Part shown: in pieces, positions 22,518 through 34,327 of the stretch
How positions within the stretch are numbered: the first letter of the stretch is position 1
Layout: every line of letters begins with the position of its first letter
Assembly: GCF_000687475.1 (NCBI RefSeq)
Contig: NC_057322.1
Location: 372,001-436,000, forward strand
Source: Ustilaginoidea virens
Taxonomy: Eukaryota > Ascomycota > Sordariomycetes > Hypocreales > Clavicipitaceae
Direction of reading: 5' to 3'
Length of the DNA stretch: 64,000 bases
Made by a program: the position numbers and the translations under genes
Notes under the pieces: model-generated
Database searches by the model: none
Told to the model about the DNA's origin: nothing
The model's input: the letters and a program-made list of their open reading frames with translations, nothing else

Positions 22518-23905
22518 ACAGTATAGCATGCCCTTTATAACATGCTCCCTCTGACTCTTCCAAAGCACCTGCGCGGGCTTAGAAGAACTCTTCATGAGGC
22601 TGTTGTGGATATATAGCCGAATGATGGCAAAATTAGGACCCCCGCATAAGAAGGTAATAAGACGATGAGGCATGCAGCTCCATCTTGTTACAACATATGA
22701 CGGCTTCAGACCGGTTCTCTCGGCCGCATGACTGACCAGTCACCAAGCAAATAACTTGATAGAATGTATAAAAGGAGTAATATTTATGGCAGATATTCTA
22801 CGGCTAAAAGGCTGTTAGTCTACGTCTATGGTTACAGACCTCTTGCTGATCCAGGGTAGGCAGAAGGCCATGGTGTTGTCGCGGGACTTAGGCGCTACAT
22901 ACAAGCCCCGGAATAGCCACGTCCCGAAGTTCTCGTGGGTCGGATAAGCGGCGGGGTAGAGGTGGAACACCGGAAGCTAGCAGAACCATGGGGCGTGGGA
23001 TGGGAACCCCCAAGGGTGCTGTAGTTGGCCCTGCCGTCGCGTCTTGATGCCAAAAGTCCGCATCGTATCCGCAGGGCATGCGACCGCAAGAGCAGCTAGG
23101 GAGACGAGTTACGCCCGCGGATGATGGATCCATCTGCCCCGGCAGATGGGCAGCCTGCTGGGGCATCGTCCCCCGAGCCACGTACCATCCATCATCTTTC
23201 AATCTCATCAGCCCTACCCGAATGCGACGCTGAGCCACGATGGAGCCTCGGCCTCGGCGTTGCCCTGCCAGCCTGCGGCCGTCTACGTGGCGCAACCCGC
23301 GGAGTGCCAAACACACCCCGGAGCGCTGGTAACAGCACCTAGATCGATGCCAAGCCGACCCCGAGTCTCTCTAGACAAATCTGCCGGTGTTCTCGGTAGA
23401 CACAGCCCGCCTTTCCGGGCCCCAAATCCCCATGTACCGCCCGGGAGCCACGGACACGTTTGGTGGGCAGCGGGACCCCGGGCCAGCCCCATGCGTCATG
23501 ATTCTTTACGGTTGTGCATGTCACATCGCCTTTGCCATTCGACAAGGCCATCGGCCCGGGACGCGGCCGGACGTGGAGAGGTGCGGTTTTTGGAAAAGAG
23601 ACGTCACCGAAACCGGGGGGTGGGGGCTTCTGCGTCGTCTGACGGCGTTGACTGCCGATGATGGCAGATTCACGAGTGGAAACAGAGGCCAGCAGTGTCA
23701 CAAACCAGTCCGCGTCATCAGACAGCGGGCTGACGAGCAAAATATCCTGCTGCAACGCGTTTTCAAAAATATCCATTTCCGTGCCAACGATTTCTTTGTA
23801 AACCCGCTCAACTCAACAGCACATCGAAGCCAGCACGCCGGTACCGTCTCGCAATTTTCCAAAGTAAAAAAAAAAAAAAGAGAAAAGAAAAGATGGGGGA
23901 AACAA
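22518..23905. other. Intergenic region, no gene seen
   Basis: Convergent 3' flanks of the kinase gene and of the secreted-protein gene ending at 23906. An AT-richer patch lies at about 22680-22860. Open frames in 22888-23800 are short and low in protein character. A14-type A-runs near 23864-23880 lie just past the secreted-protein stop. Confidence 0.5.
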
Positions 23906-24485
23906 TCATTTTCCGTTGCCGTTGCCGTTGCCGTTGCCGTGGCCGTGGCCGTGGCCCTTGTTCTTGTGCTTCTTGTGCTTGTCCAGGCCCAGACACACGA
24001 GGCAATCATGAGGCTGCAACAAGAGAAACAAGAGAGAGTTAGCCAGTCAACTCGTCAACCGCGACCACGGGCAAGGAAAAGGAAATGCGCAAGCTCCGCA
24101 CCAGTGATTCCGCAACGGACATGATCCCCCCGACGCATTTACTGTCCTCCTTGAAGTCTGCAGACCCGTCAGCCGACCGTCGCCGAGCAAAGTTACCCGG
24201 CGCAAGGGACAAAGGCCAACTCACCCAGGCCCGCGAAGGCTGCTGCCCAGGCACACGTCACCGCAGGATTGGTCACTTCGCTGAGACAATCTGCACACAC
24301 ACACGCACACACGGATCAGCAAAGGCGGCGTCGTGGCTCGCCAGCCGGCTTCGTTCCCGGAACTCACTGAAGAACCTCGTCGAGTAGCAGGACAGAAAGG
24401 GCACTTTGAACCTGGCCTCGAGGACGGCAGGGAGCGCAAGCGCCGTGCCTAGCGAGAGAGGTAGCAAGGCGAGGTGCGACTTCAT
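23906..24485 (-). CDS. Small secreted six-Cys protein with a Gly-His/Gly-Asn tail
   Basis: A hand-built minus-strand model: exons 24368-24485, 24225-24290, 24102-24157 and 23906-24013, 115 residues. The introns are 77, 67 and 88 bp with GTGAGT, GTGAGT and GTGCGG donors. Their acceptors are TGCAG, TGCAG and TTGTTGCAG. A signal peptide (MKSHLALLPLSLGTALALPA) precedes a core with six Cys: FLSCYST, FFNCLSE, AVTCAWA, DSKCVGG, and PHDCLVC. A basic Lys/His segment (DKHKKHKNKG) follows. The tail is three Gly-His and then four Gly-Asn dipeptides, written by GTGGCC/GTTGCC hexamers on the plus strand, ending GK. His-rich Gly-His runs can bind metal ions, but that is inference. No family is recognised. 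A 24-base homopolymer (poly-C on the transcript strand, 24500-24523) sits 15 bases before the ATG. The last exon is the least certain; skipping its splice gives a longer alternative end. Confidence 0.7.
23914..23956 (-). repeat. In-frame GTTGCC/GTGGCC hexamer array
   Basis: Four GTTGCC and three GTGGCC units on the plus strand. In the model of the six-Cys protein they encode the Gly-Asn and Gly-His dipeptides of the tail. Confidence 0.85.
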
Positions 24486-27079
24486 CTTGGGCGGGGGCCG
24501 GGGGGGGGGGGGGGGGGGGGGGGCTCTGCGAGTCAAGAGGGCACGAGGAGGCGCGAGAGCGGGCGGTGCGGGCGGCACGAAAGGATGGATTCGCTTGCTG
24601 GGGGATTTGGTGTTGGCGGAGCCGTGTGCTGCTTGGTCGTTTTCAACTCGGCCAGCTCGTGCAGGCTGACGATATTTATAATGGCGGTGCTTTACAGCTG
24701 TCGCCATCATGCCGGGGGACTCGGTTTTCTTTGCGGTGCAGGATATCGCGTTGTGCCAACACGTGGTTTGGGGAAAAGTGACGCACAAACCCACATTCTC
24801 GTCTGGCATGTATGTCGTGGACTCCATCCAGCCTGGGGACCTGGACGCAAAGAGCCTCTTTTCGATGACGCCACTCGTCGGGAATCGCTGGGTAAGCGCT
24901 CACGACGCTAGCGAGGGCCACGATGATGCCATATGGACTCCCGCTCGTCGCCGAGGCTGTCGAGCTGCAGCGTCCCCGGGCGCCCTGCCCTGCCTTGCCT
25001 TGCCTTGCCCTGCCTTGCCCTGCCTTGCCCGGCCCTTGGTCTGACTCTTCTATAATGAGGGACGCGAAGCCGGGTCTTTCTACCGGCACGGCTGCCGCTG
25101 CCCCTTCTTGAGAAGGTAGGCCACCCTCCTCCTTCCACCCCGCCACGTGCTGCCTCACGCCGTGCCGCACCGTGCCGTGCCGTGCCGAGCCGTGCTGCGT
25201 GTGGCCGCCGCCAACCAACCCCCCCCCCGTCTGCGTGATTCAGACGAAAAGCCCAGCGCAGCCGCCAGCCGCAGGAATACACTTTTTCGTCGCCAGAAGC
25301 GGCCGGGCTCCCCCCCCCCCCCCCCCCTGCCTTATATATCCCTCATCCGCCTCACGTGCACGCGATCCTGTCTTTTGATACGGCCGATCGCACGAGACGA
25401 GATCCATGCGACGCTGGCCTCTTCAAGCCGTTCCGGGGTGCCGGGGGTTTTTTCTTTCTATTTTTCCTGCCGAAACCGCCCGGCGGCCGGCGGCATGGCA
25501 TGGCATGGCTGCCTCGGTGAAGGCTCTGGGGGCATAAAAGCGACCCGGACGGGCATCTCTTAAAGTTTGCCAGCTCGATCCATCACGTGGGCGGCCCCCC
25601 CCCCCCCCCCCCCCGCGAGTCTTGCGCGCGCTGCTCACGAAAACCTCTCTTTTGCCCGCCAGTCGCGGCTCGGCGTGCGCGGCGGCGGGATTTCTCATTG
25701 GCGGCTCGAGTCTTTGTTTCGTTGGAGTGGCAAAACCCCCTGGCCTTGAAGGGGAGGGGGGGCGCCGCCGCATCCGCATCCCGTCGGTAATCAAGCGTGG
25801 AGGGCGCCGGGTCTACGGGTGAATCGAGTTGACGAAAGCACGCACCCCTGGTCTGCCGGGCTGGGAAGGGAGCACGGGCCATAGCCGCTTGATTTTGCTT
25901 TCGTCAACAAGCGAGAGCCAGGTGCAGCGCTGCGATGCCAGCGTCGGCTGCGCGGCCGACGGCGCTTCTGTGCCCGCCTGTGTGTTCAGCCGTCCGCCGA
26001 CTCAGGCGCCACGACGCTTTTCGGTTCTCGCAGGCAGCCCGGCTTGGCCGGGTTGCTTTGGCCGTTTATTCCGCGGCCAAGTCGAGCAAGAGGAAAGAAG
26101 AGAAGAGAAGAGAAGAGAGGAGGAGAGAGAAGAGAAAAGAGAAAAGAGGAAACCCGTCTGGTCGATCTGTGAGCTCCCGCGGTCCTCTCAAGATCAGCAT
26201 TGGCCCCAAAAACACGCCTCTTGAAACTTCTCCTCGGGCATATCGCCTGTTGCCCGGCCTGACTGGCGGGCGTCTAGGGCTGCAGGCCGTGCGGGTTATC
26301 TACGGAGCATGTGGGTTTGCAAAGCTCGTCATATGCCAGGGCAGCTACTAATGACCGACAATGGCGTATGGCGGGCGGTGCAGTAAAGGAGAAAGAAAAG
26401 AAGGCCAAGGCTGATGATGATGATGATGATGATGATGATGCCCTAGTAACGCGGCTCTCGTCCCAGCTCGCAGAAGACTCTTGGCATTAGGGAGACAAAC
26501 AAATCATGGGCCGGCAGCTGCACGACGAAAAATCTGCCCATGGCCATGCCATGCCGCCAAGGCTGATCCGGCAAGAAAGAGCAGCAACAAAGGCGCGAGG
26601 CCAGCAGTCGTTGCAGCCAAACACCCCAGCACCACCAGCACTCTGGCCTCCCGCATCAAGGCACCCGCCAGGTCTCGACACCCATCCGTCGCGTCGAGCC
26701 GGAAGCACAGCGTCCGTGTCGGGTTTCACGTCCCGGAGCGACCTTGCGCGGCAGGCTGGGCTGCATCAAAGGTACATGTTAACGCCATCTATATGCATAC
26801 TTGACTACGGCAGGTCTAATTCAAGTTTCAAAGGCGGGAAGCCATCCCCCCCCCCCCCCCCCCCCCACCCCCCATACGCCAGCGCACAGGGCCAGCTCTG
26901 TCGATCCGACCAGACACCAGGCCACGCGTGTTGCCCCGTGCCAAGATGTAGGGAAGCTGCTGGGAAATAAGGCGGTGGTTCGCTGGAAAAGGTGCCGTGC
27001 CCTCTCCAAGCTGTTCGTCCGCGTCACCCAACGCCTCGTGTGTGCTCTGCTGCGAAGGTCAGGCAAGCGAGACCTTCCT
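24486..27079. other. Intergenic region dense in simple repeats
   Basis: No gene is supported. It holds G24 (24500-24523), a CCTTGC/CCCTGC repeat (about 24985-25033), a CCGTG repeat (about 25150-25195), C18 (25310-25327), C20 (25595-25614), a GA-rich tract (about 26090-26150), a GAT run (26412-26440) and C21 (26846-26866). The protein-like segment at the right end belongs to the last exon of the desaturase. Confidence 0.6.
24673..24680 (-). promoter_or_regulatory. TATA element of the six-Cys secreted protein
   Basis: Minus-strand TATAAATA, about 190 bp upstream of the ATG at 24485. Confidence 0.5.
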
Positions 27080-28482
27080 TCACTGCACCCATTCCATGAC
27101 GCCAGGGGCCGTCTTTTCCGCAACGAATGTGCACGTGGCGAACGTCTTCCAGAGGCTTTGCAGAAACGGGCTGGGGTCGGACACGTAGCGATCCCCGAGA
27201 ACTGACTTGAGGGACTCGGTAGCCTCCTCGGCATGGTAAAAGGGGATGCGTCTGGACAGGTCAGCGAGCAGAAGCCACGGGTCTGGGGAGAACAGGAGGA
27301 AAAGAAGGGAAAAGAAAGAAGAGAAACAAGAGAGAGAGAGAGAGAGAAAGGGAACGGGGAGGAAAATAAAGAAGAGAAAAAATGAAAAAAAAAAAAAAAA
27401 AAAAAAACCTACGGGAACAAGTGGTGAACAACGTGAAACTCTATAATCCCGTGAAAAATATGCTTCCCCACAAAGCCAAAGTCTCGATCAACCGTGGACA
27501 AGGCTCCGTCGGTATACGTCCACGTCTCCGACTTGTAATGATGCACAGAGTGATGGGTGTGGTGCAGAAACGTTATCGCAACTAGACCCCCCCAAGACGA
27601 CACGCGTAAGCCGAGGAACCCAGACGCAGCCGCCCCCCAACATGGACGCGACGCGAGCTCAGACTTACCGATCCAGTGGTTGACCCAGAGATAGGGCACG
27701 ACGTAGGCCGCGAGGACGGTCGCGCACCCGACGCGCCTCGCCGCCAGCCACAAGGCCGCCGCGACGAGGCCGATGCCCAGGTCGGACAGGAGCACAAACG
27801 GCTGCTCCTTGGGGGTGAAGAAGCCGCTCTTGGGGTTGAAGTGGCTGCGCAGCGGCAGGCGCCTGGGCCGGAAGCCGCTCTGGGGCCCGGCGCTCACGTA
27901 GGCGAGCATGTACATGGGCCACCCGAGGAGCTGGTGGCCCAGCAGCAGCAGCGTGTTCTGCACGGGGCTGTCCTCGGCCAGGCCGAGCAGGGCGCCGAGG
28001 CGGGACCGCCAGAGGGCCTGCCTGGACTGGTGCGGCACAAAGGCCGTGTCCTTTTCCATGTGGTTGGTGTAGCGGTGGTGGCGGGCGTGCGTGTACTTCC
28101 AGGAGAAGAAGGGCACGAGGAGCAGGCTGTGGAGCACGAAGCCGACGGCGTCGTTGAGCCAGCGCGCGGTGAAGAGGGCCTCGTGGCCGCACTCGTGGGC
28201 GACGATCCAGATGCCGGTGAAGAAGAGCCCCTGCAGGAAGCTGCCGAGCGTCCAGAGCGCCCAGCGCGCGGGGGCCGAGGCGACGTGGGGGACGAGGCTC
28301 AGGAGCAGCGACAGGACGCACACGGCGGCGAGGTCTCGGAGGGCGTAGAGGGCCGACGTGGTGTTGGACGCCTGGAAGCAGTGCTTGGGGACGGCGCGGC
28401 GGAGGAGCTGCAAGTCGGGGGTCTTTTCGCTTCCCGCCTGCGGAGCGGTCCTGGTGCGCGGGCGCACCGTGGTGGTAGGCAT
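27080..28482 (-). CDS. Delta-12-type fatty acid desaturase
   Basis: Three exons (27669-28482, 27413-27581, 27080-27251), 384 residues. The introns are 87 bp (GTAAGT) and 161 bp (GTAGGT; contains an A23/T23 run). It is an ER-membrane di-iron desaturase that introduces the delta-12 double bond into oleoyl lipids. The three histidine boxes are visible: HECGH at about 94-98, HARHH at about 130-134 and HVVHH near 321-325. The family segments YLWVNHWI, TVDRDFGFVGKHIFHGI and HHLFPRIPFYHAEEAT are present, the last formed across the second splice. At 384 residues it is shorter at the N-terminus than typical fungal FAD2 (about 400-480). It also has HHTHHSVHHY where the family usually has a QHTDPS-type segment. 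Delta-12/omega-3 or specialised specificity cannot be excluded. Confidence 0.9.
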
Positions 28483-30214
28483 TTCCGAGACGGGCCGGCT
28501 TCTCTCTCTCTCTCGCGAGGGCGCGTTGGAAAACGATGGGGAGACGAAGAAGAAAGAAAAAACAAAGAATCGGCAGAGGCTGCGGTTGCGGTTGCTACCA
28601 GGTCGAAGGTTGGAGTTTTCTGGAGTTGGACGTGGTTGTCTGAGATGATGGTTTCCCCCTTGGATGAAAACGTTTCCCCCCCCCCCCCCTGAGCGGCTCG
28701 ACTATTGCCTTTTTGCGCCTTGTCCCCACCGGACCTGTCCCTCGCACTTGAGATTAACACGAAAGCACGAGCCCACATGGTGTCAACTTTCCAACTGGGG
28801 GGGACGGGGCTTGTCCGTACGGTCGGGGACGTCCATGACAGATGCGCGGGTTTGGGCCAAGCGGTGCCTGCTTGGTCACGGGAAAAAAACGTCGACAAGG
28901 AGACGCTCGGCCAGACCGGGCTTGCGTCTTGGACGAGAAAGGCCCCCATCCCGTGGACGCCGCAGGTGCAGGTTGGGAGAGTTCGTTTTCAGGGTCCCTG
29001 ACTCCGGGGTTACCTGACCCGACAGTCGACTTACTCTTGTTGTTGAAGGCTTTTTTTTTTTTTTTTTTTTTTGTGACGATGAAACGAGCCTAGTGGGTCC
29101 CTGCAAGGAACCCGCCCAGAGACCCACATGGAAAGGGGGGGATTTGCCAGGTACCGAGTACATGGTATTTTTGCCGGCGCGGTTGAGTTTCCACAGACCA
29201 GACAACTTGCCAATTACCCGCAGGCAATTAATCATAATCGGTCCAAGGGGCTTGCCAGTTTTGACTCCTGCCAACCCAACCGTTCATTACGGATTAAAAT
29301 GAGATAAATGGGGCCGGGACGGGGGAACCAACGCAGAACGCCAAAAAAAAAAAAGAGGGAAAAAAAAAGAGGGAAAAAAAAAGAGGGAAAAAAAAAGAAG
29401 AAAAAAAAGGAAGGAAAAAAAAAACAAACAAGAAATAGGCACCAGACAGGCCGCAGCAACCTCCTCTCTCCTACGTCTAGTTGCCGAGGCGGAATCGGAA
29501 TCGGAATCGGAATCGGAATCGGAATCGTCCACCCGAGCATCGCCATTCTCAAACTGCACCGCCTGGACAGTCTAGGAGTCACGGCGGACCAGGCAGCGAG
29601 ATTCATCGTCGCAGCCACCCGGCAGCGGGCACAGGAGGCACCATTCACACACATGGTCGGCTACAACCCTGGGGAGAGAGTACATGGTCGACGAGCTCTT
29701 GCTTAACCCACCTGTACACCAAATCCCTGGGCCTCCCCCGTACGCTTTTGTTTGCTTCAGCAATCCTAGCGACATGTCCCCGGAGACGAGGCGGTGGGGC
29801 CGTGGGAGCAGCAGAGGGCGCAGAGGTTCCCAGGCAGGGGCGTAAATGGTAACATTGGCATGCTTGCTTTGCTGGCTGTGCGCCGACTCGGCGTCTAGGG
29901 ATTCCCAACGAGCATTAGCGGACGTCGCTTGAAAACGTGGCGAATCGATTGACCTGTCCATCAGTCCTGGCGGCACAGCACAGAACCCTTGGTCAGTGCC
30001 AGACCCGCTCATTGCGGAAGCTCGGTCGAGGACGCAGCCGCTTTGGATCGAATACACATGTACACGGGTCTTTGTCCACATCTTGCATCTCGTTCTGTCG
30101 CTCCCGCTTCCAAACACAACCCCCCCCCCCCCCAATAATCCAGCAAAGCAGTTATTTCAGAGGCGGAGGCGAGACGGCAAGGGTCGGTCGCACAAATCGC
30201 CTGCAGCATGCGGG
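28483..30214. other. Intergenic region, no gene seen
   Basis: Desaturase promoter side, with C15 (28676-28690) about 195 bp before its ATG, T21 (29052-29072), a block of A-runs broken by GAGGG (about 29342-29420), a GGAATC array (29491-29527) and C14 (30120-30133). Open frames through these tracts are low-complexity. Confidence 0.5.
29491..29527. repeat. GGAATC hexanucleotide array
   Basis: Six tandem GGAATC units in non-coding DNA. In two frames they would read as Ser-Asp or Arg-Asn dipeptides, but no gene is supported there. Confidence 0.88.
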
Positions 30215-30902
30215 TTAGCGCGCGTGACGTCGCTTGTCCAAACCGGACGGCGCAGATGGACAGATGACGAACCTTTCGTTGTTGTACACCTTGGTGTTCT
30301 CACCCAGCAGCTCCTTCTCGCGCGCCTGGTCGGCCCAGTATCTCCGGACTTGGTCGCGGTCTTCTTCGGCTTGCAGCAGGGGGATCAGATTGATGCGCGC
30401 CCACATCTTTTCACGGGCCAGCTCGCTGTTCAGCACTTAGCACACCTGTAACCCCCCGCGGCATCGCTGAACCCTCAACGACACCAACCAAGCGGCCTGG
30501 TGCGTTGGGGGCGGGAGGGAGAGGGGGATTCGGCTGGAAAAGGGGCAGTGTTGCTCAGAGGGGAAACAAACGTACTTGGCCTCGCGTATACCGACGATCA
30601 GCTTGTACCAGCCAAAGCCCATGATTGCCCCCGCTCCCATCAGCAAAACACCCGGACGGAAGCCCTTGGCAGGGAGATTTCGCTAGACGCGCTCCCGTCA
30701 GCCATTCTGTGCTTGTTTGGCGCGTCGTAAAACGTCGTCGACCGATTCGGCGTGGCAGCCGCGGATAGGCTCGCCGAGTCCTCACGGAAGGCTGGTTGAG
30801 CGTGCGGAGCATCGTCTGCTCTCCTTCCGGGGGACGTCCAAATCCACGCACCTTGTACTGGATGGGCTCGTATCCGCCCCGGGGGGGCATATCCTGCGCC
30901 AT
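30215..30902 (-). CDS. Mitochondrial complex I subunit GRIM-19 (NDUFA13 homologue)
   Basis: Three exons (30852-30902, 30576-30682, 30215-30425), 122 residues. The introns are 169 and 150 bp with GTGCGT and GTACGT donors. It is a small accessory subunit of NADH:ubiquinone oxidoreductase in the inner mitochondrial membrane. Exon 1 encodes MAQDMPPRGGYEPIQYK, the conserved N-terminus. Exon 2 begins RNLPAKGFRP and contains the single membrane helix (about 30-48). Exon 3 carries NELAREKMWARINLIPLLQAEE and DQAREKELLGENTKVYN, both hallmark segments. The acceptor at 30426 was chosen because it alone rebuilds REANELAREK. The C-terminal end after NNERFV is less certain. Confidence 0.93.
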
Positions 30903-33676
30903 CTTGAAAGCTGGTTCGGGGTCGCCAGTCGCTGGGTCGGCGGCGCGTTGTCGGCGGTCAATTGCGTGGCAGCAAGGTGTTGGCGTCCTCGCGGCCTGGA
31001 CTTATTTTCTCGGTCGAGTAGACGTCGCGTAATGCCTGCCTTTCCTCCAGAGTTGGTGTTTCGTAGGCAACGACGGGTCGTAAGTCCGTTGAGCTGGCTT
31101 GGCTGAAGCGAAGTTCTTTTGCGGCTTGGTTGACTGACTTGGCTGGGTGGAGATTATGTAAGACTGTGGGTCAAACTGGAAACGCTCCCGCTCTCCAAAT
31201 TTGCAAAGGAAATTCAGAGGCATTCGAGCTCATTTTCCGTCAATGACTTGTACATTTGGTCAATACCTCATAACTGCCTGACGGGGTTGTGGCTTGCTGC
31301 ATTCATGCTTTCTAAAGCCGTCTTTTTCAGCCTTGCTTCACCTTGCGAGCCGGATACCGATTTATCGATTGCCCTCTGTCTGATGTCCAGACTGCCGCTG
31401 CCTACGGAGTATCTTGGGTAGTTATGTCGCCGAATGGCCTAGACCTCAATACAAATACCTGCTGCAGAGCAACTGGACACCAGAAAAACAGTCCTACGCC
31501 CCTGCATCATTCTTGAAACGGGCCGGAAACCACGCATGGCTTGTCCTCAGCGGCCTCCGCCGTTCTGCAACATGGACGTCGTTTGCTAGGTCGGCTCGAA
31601 CTGCGAGTCCATGTCCATTCTTTTCGTCAACCCAAATTTCACCTTTGAAACCCCTCATGCTAGCGACCTACTCATCCATCTCAGTTTATGGGCCGAGACG
31701 CCTGGTTATCGCTTTCGGCAAAAGAAAATGAGACGGGAATCTCCGTCTTATCAATATGGGCTGCGCATTGGACAAGGGCAGAATGTGCAGCAAATCCAGC
31801 ATCGACCAGCTGCTTGCCCTCTATCCCGGCACTCTGAGCTTGACGACGTGCTTCCCCCCCAGCAGAGTCCCGCCGCGCCAATACCTGTATGCTGGCCGGC
31901 CCTCTTCCTGTGGCCACTGCTCAAAAAGGCCCTTGACACCAGGATACAGTTTGCCTGGGGAGTTGCGAATAAAGAATGGAACTGAGACCATGACTGCTCC
32001 AACAGGCACGATACTGCGGCCAGTACTGTCAGCCGGGACTCGGGAACACTGCTGTCAGATTTCGTTCCCACGACACATGCTGCCCGGTGAAATAACTGCC
32101 AGGAGCAACGCCCATTTCTGAATAACGGATTGACAAGAATGCAATTGAAATTCCTACCCCAAAGCATCAGGAATTACCATGATGCCTTTGGCAGGCCTCC
32201 CATTGGAAGGCTCCTACAGGTAAGCATTCGAGCCGTACAGCTTGACTTGTTCATTCTCGGCTGGCCCTGGTAGATTTGACCCCCAAAGCAATCCGAGCAA
32301 GCCATGATTGAAATTGTTGAAGCCCGGTCGTGTAGAGGCAAGTGGAGTCGTAGATTGCAAGTCAAGCCAAAGCAACGAGTTTGACCGTCTCTGTCTTATT
32401 TTGCAAGCTTTGGAGGCCAGGCCCTAGGAACCAAATACGCAGGGTGCCAATGAGCGATTGAGTTTGCAGTTTGCCAGCATGAGAAGAGCGACATGGGAAA
32501 ATATGGCCTGAAACCGTGACTGGAAGCCAGCCTGGAAATTCTCATGTCGAGCACTGGCAGTTGATCGAAATCGTGACATGTATTCCTCCTTTGAACGGTG
32601 AGGTGGCGGACTGGAGGAAGCATTGCGTCTCTACTATCTCCAGTCTGCTTCCAGCGGCAGCCTGATGGATCGACAGCGAACCCATCAGCCAATGATTTTC
32701 CTTTAGATCATCCAGTAGGCAGTTTGAGCTGGATGCCCGTCACGTCATTTGGGCGCGGACGTGTCTCGATTTCTCGAGGCAATGCAATTGACCACAATAC
32801 CACGCAACCCGTGGACCGGGATAGGATGGGGAAAGAAAAAAAAATAGAAGGACAGAATCGAATTCCACAATGATGCATCCAGAAATAGGGCATGTTTTGC
32901 GCCCAGCTGCTGACGATGCAAGGATGGCTGGGGGATTCAGATTCCCCGTGGACTCTGTAGATTCCCGCATCTGCGCATGCGGCCCGACGCGCCAAGCAAG
33001 GGAAGGTGCGATACGAGCAGATGCCGCCGACCGCCGACCGCCCATCGGCCAACACCCAACACCAAACACCCAGACCAGACCAGACACAAGCACAGCTCAG
33101 CTCGGCACAGCTCGGCTCGGCTCGGCTCAGCTCTGCTTTCCATGAAATTCCACGCAGCGAGGCCGACCTGCACTGCACATCTGCAACACAGCCTCGCGAT
33201 AGCTTTGCATGATAACGGCTTGCTTCCCCCGACAAGCAATCGGTCAGTGCAGCGTGCAGCGCCATCGACCGGCTCTTTGCATCAGCTACGCCGGCTTGTG
33301 CCCGGTTCTCGCCCGGCTTTTGGCTCGTTGGCTGCCCCGCACGGGCTTCTCTGCCGAACGTCTCTCCTGAGTCCTGGCCCCCAATCCGTGGGCCGCTCTC
33401 GGCCTGGTGACGTCCGTCAATCGCCCTGGCTGGAAGCAGTCGACAGCTAAACCTGTCCGTTCCTCTCCATCATCAACCTTCAACTTGCCGTCGAGACCAG
33501 CCCCGCGTCGCATCCCGCTGGCTTTGTTGAGGCCCGTGTTTCGTTTCGTCCCCAACCCAGCCCTTGCCCGGCTGACCGTTGACGGACACGGCGTGGGGAA
33601 ATTGCCCGATCAAGCACCCAGGGTCACCCAGGGTCACTCTCGCCCAGCGAACCAACCGCGACCTTGAATCTCTCCC

Positions 33677-33719
<43 letters not shown>

Positions 33720-34327
33720 TCGCCCTAGACGTGTTGCTCTCCTTCTTTCCGAGAGGCTCTTCCCACGGGCCAGGGCCACGGGCCTCGCATCGTTGATCCC
33801 CCCCCGCTCGGCCCAACCAACCAACTGGGCTTCTCGGCGCCTCCTGATGATGCCCAGCTGTCCTTGTTCATATGGCGACGGGCCAACACCGCCGCGACCG
33901 CGCTCCAATCAGACTCGGTCTTTTTTTGCTCGATACCCTATTTGCCCATTGCTGCCCGGCTGGTAATGCCTTGGTCGCTCGCCTTCTCCTGCACTGCACG
34001 TTGTGCCCCCCCCCCCCCCTTGGAAGTCCTACATGGCCGGGGTAATGCACACAACGTGCCATTTCTATTTCCCCGGCCCTTGGGGGGAAACTTGACGACC
34101 CGAAAACCCCTTTGGGCAGCCTTCGCACTTGCTCTCACCTCACCCATCCCAACTCTGCGCAACCAGCTTCCGATGCCGCAAACCCAAGGCCTCAATGGAC
34201 CAGCCACTCCCGGTTCGCCTTCCCGCGTCACCGTAGCGATTTCCCTCTCGCCCACTCACACGGTACCTCCGTCAACTACCCACCTGAGAAGAAGAGCAAC
34301 AAAGAAGAAGGAAAAGGGGGGAGAACG
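30903..34327. other. Long intergenic region, no gene supported
   Basis: About 3.4 kb with only short or low-complexity open frames. Includes one TACGGAGTA motif (31403-31411), a CAGCTCGG-type repeat at about 33090-33135, a GAC array (33678-33719) and C14 (34006-34019). The last part is the probable promoter and leader of the gene at 34328. Confidence 0.5.
33678..33719. repeat. GAC trinucleotide array
   Basis: Fourteen GAC triplets in the upstream region of the 34328 gene. No supported gene translates it. Confidence 0.92.

Noticed and set aside
27676..28692. A 338-codon open frame on the plus strand
   Set aside because: Antisense shadow of the desaturase. The minus-strand protein has all three histidine boxes.
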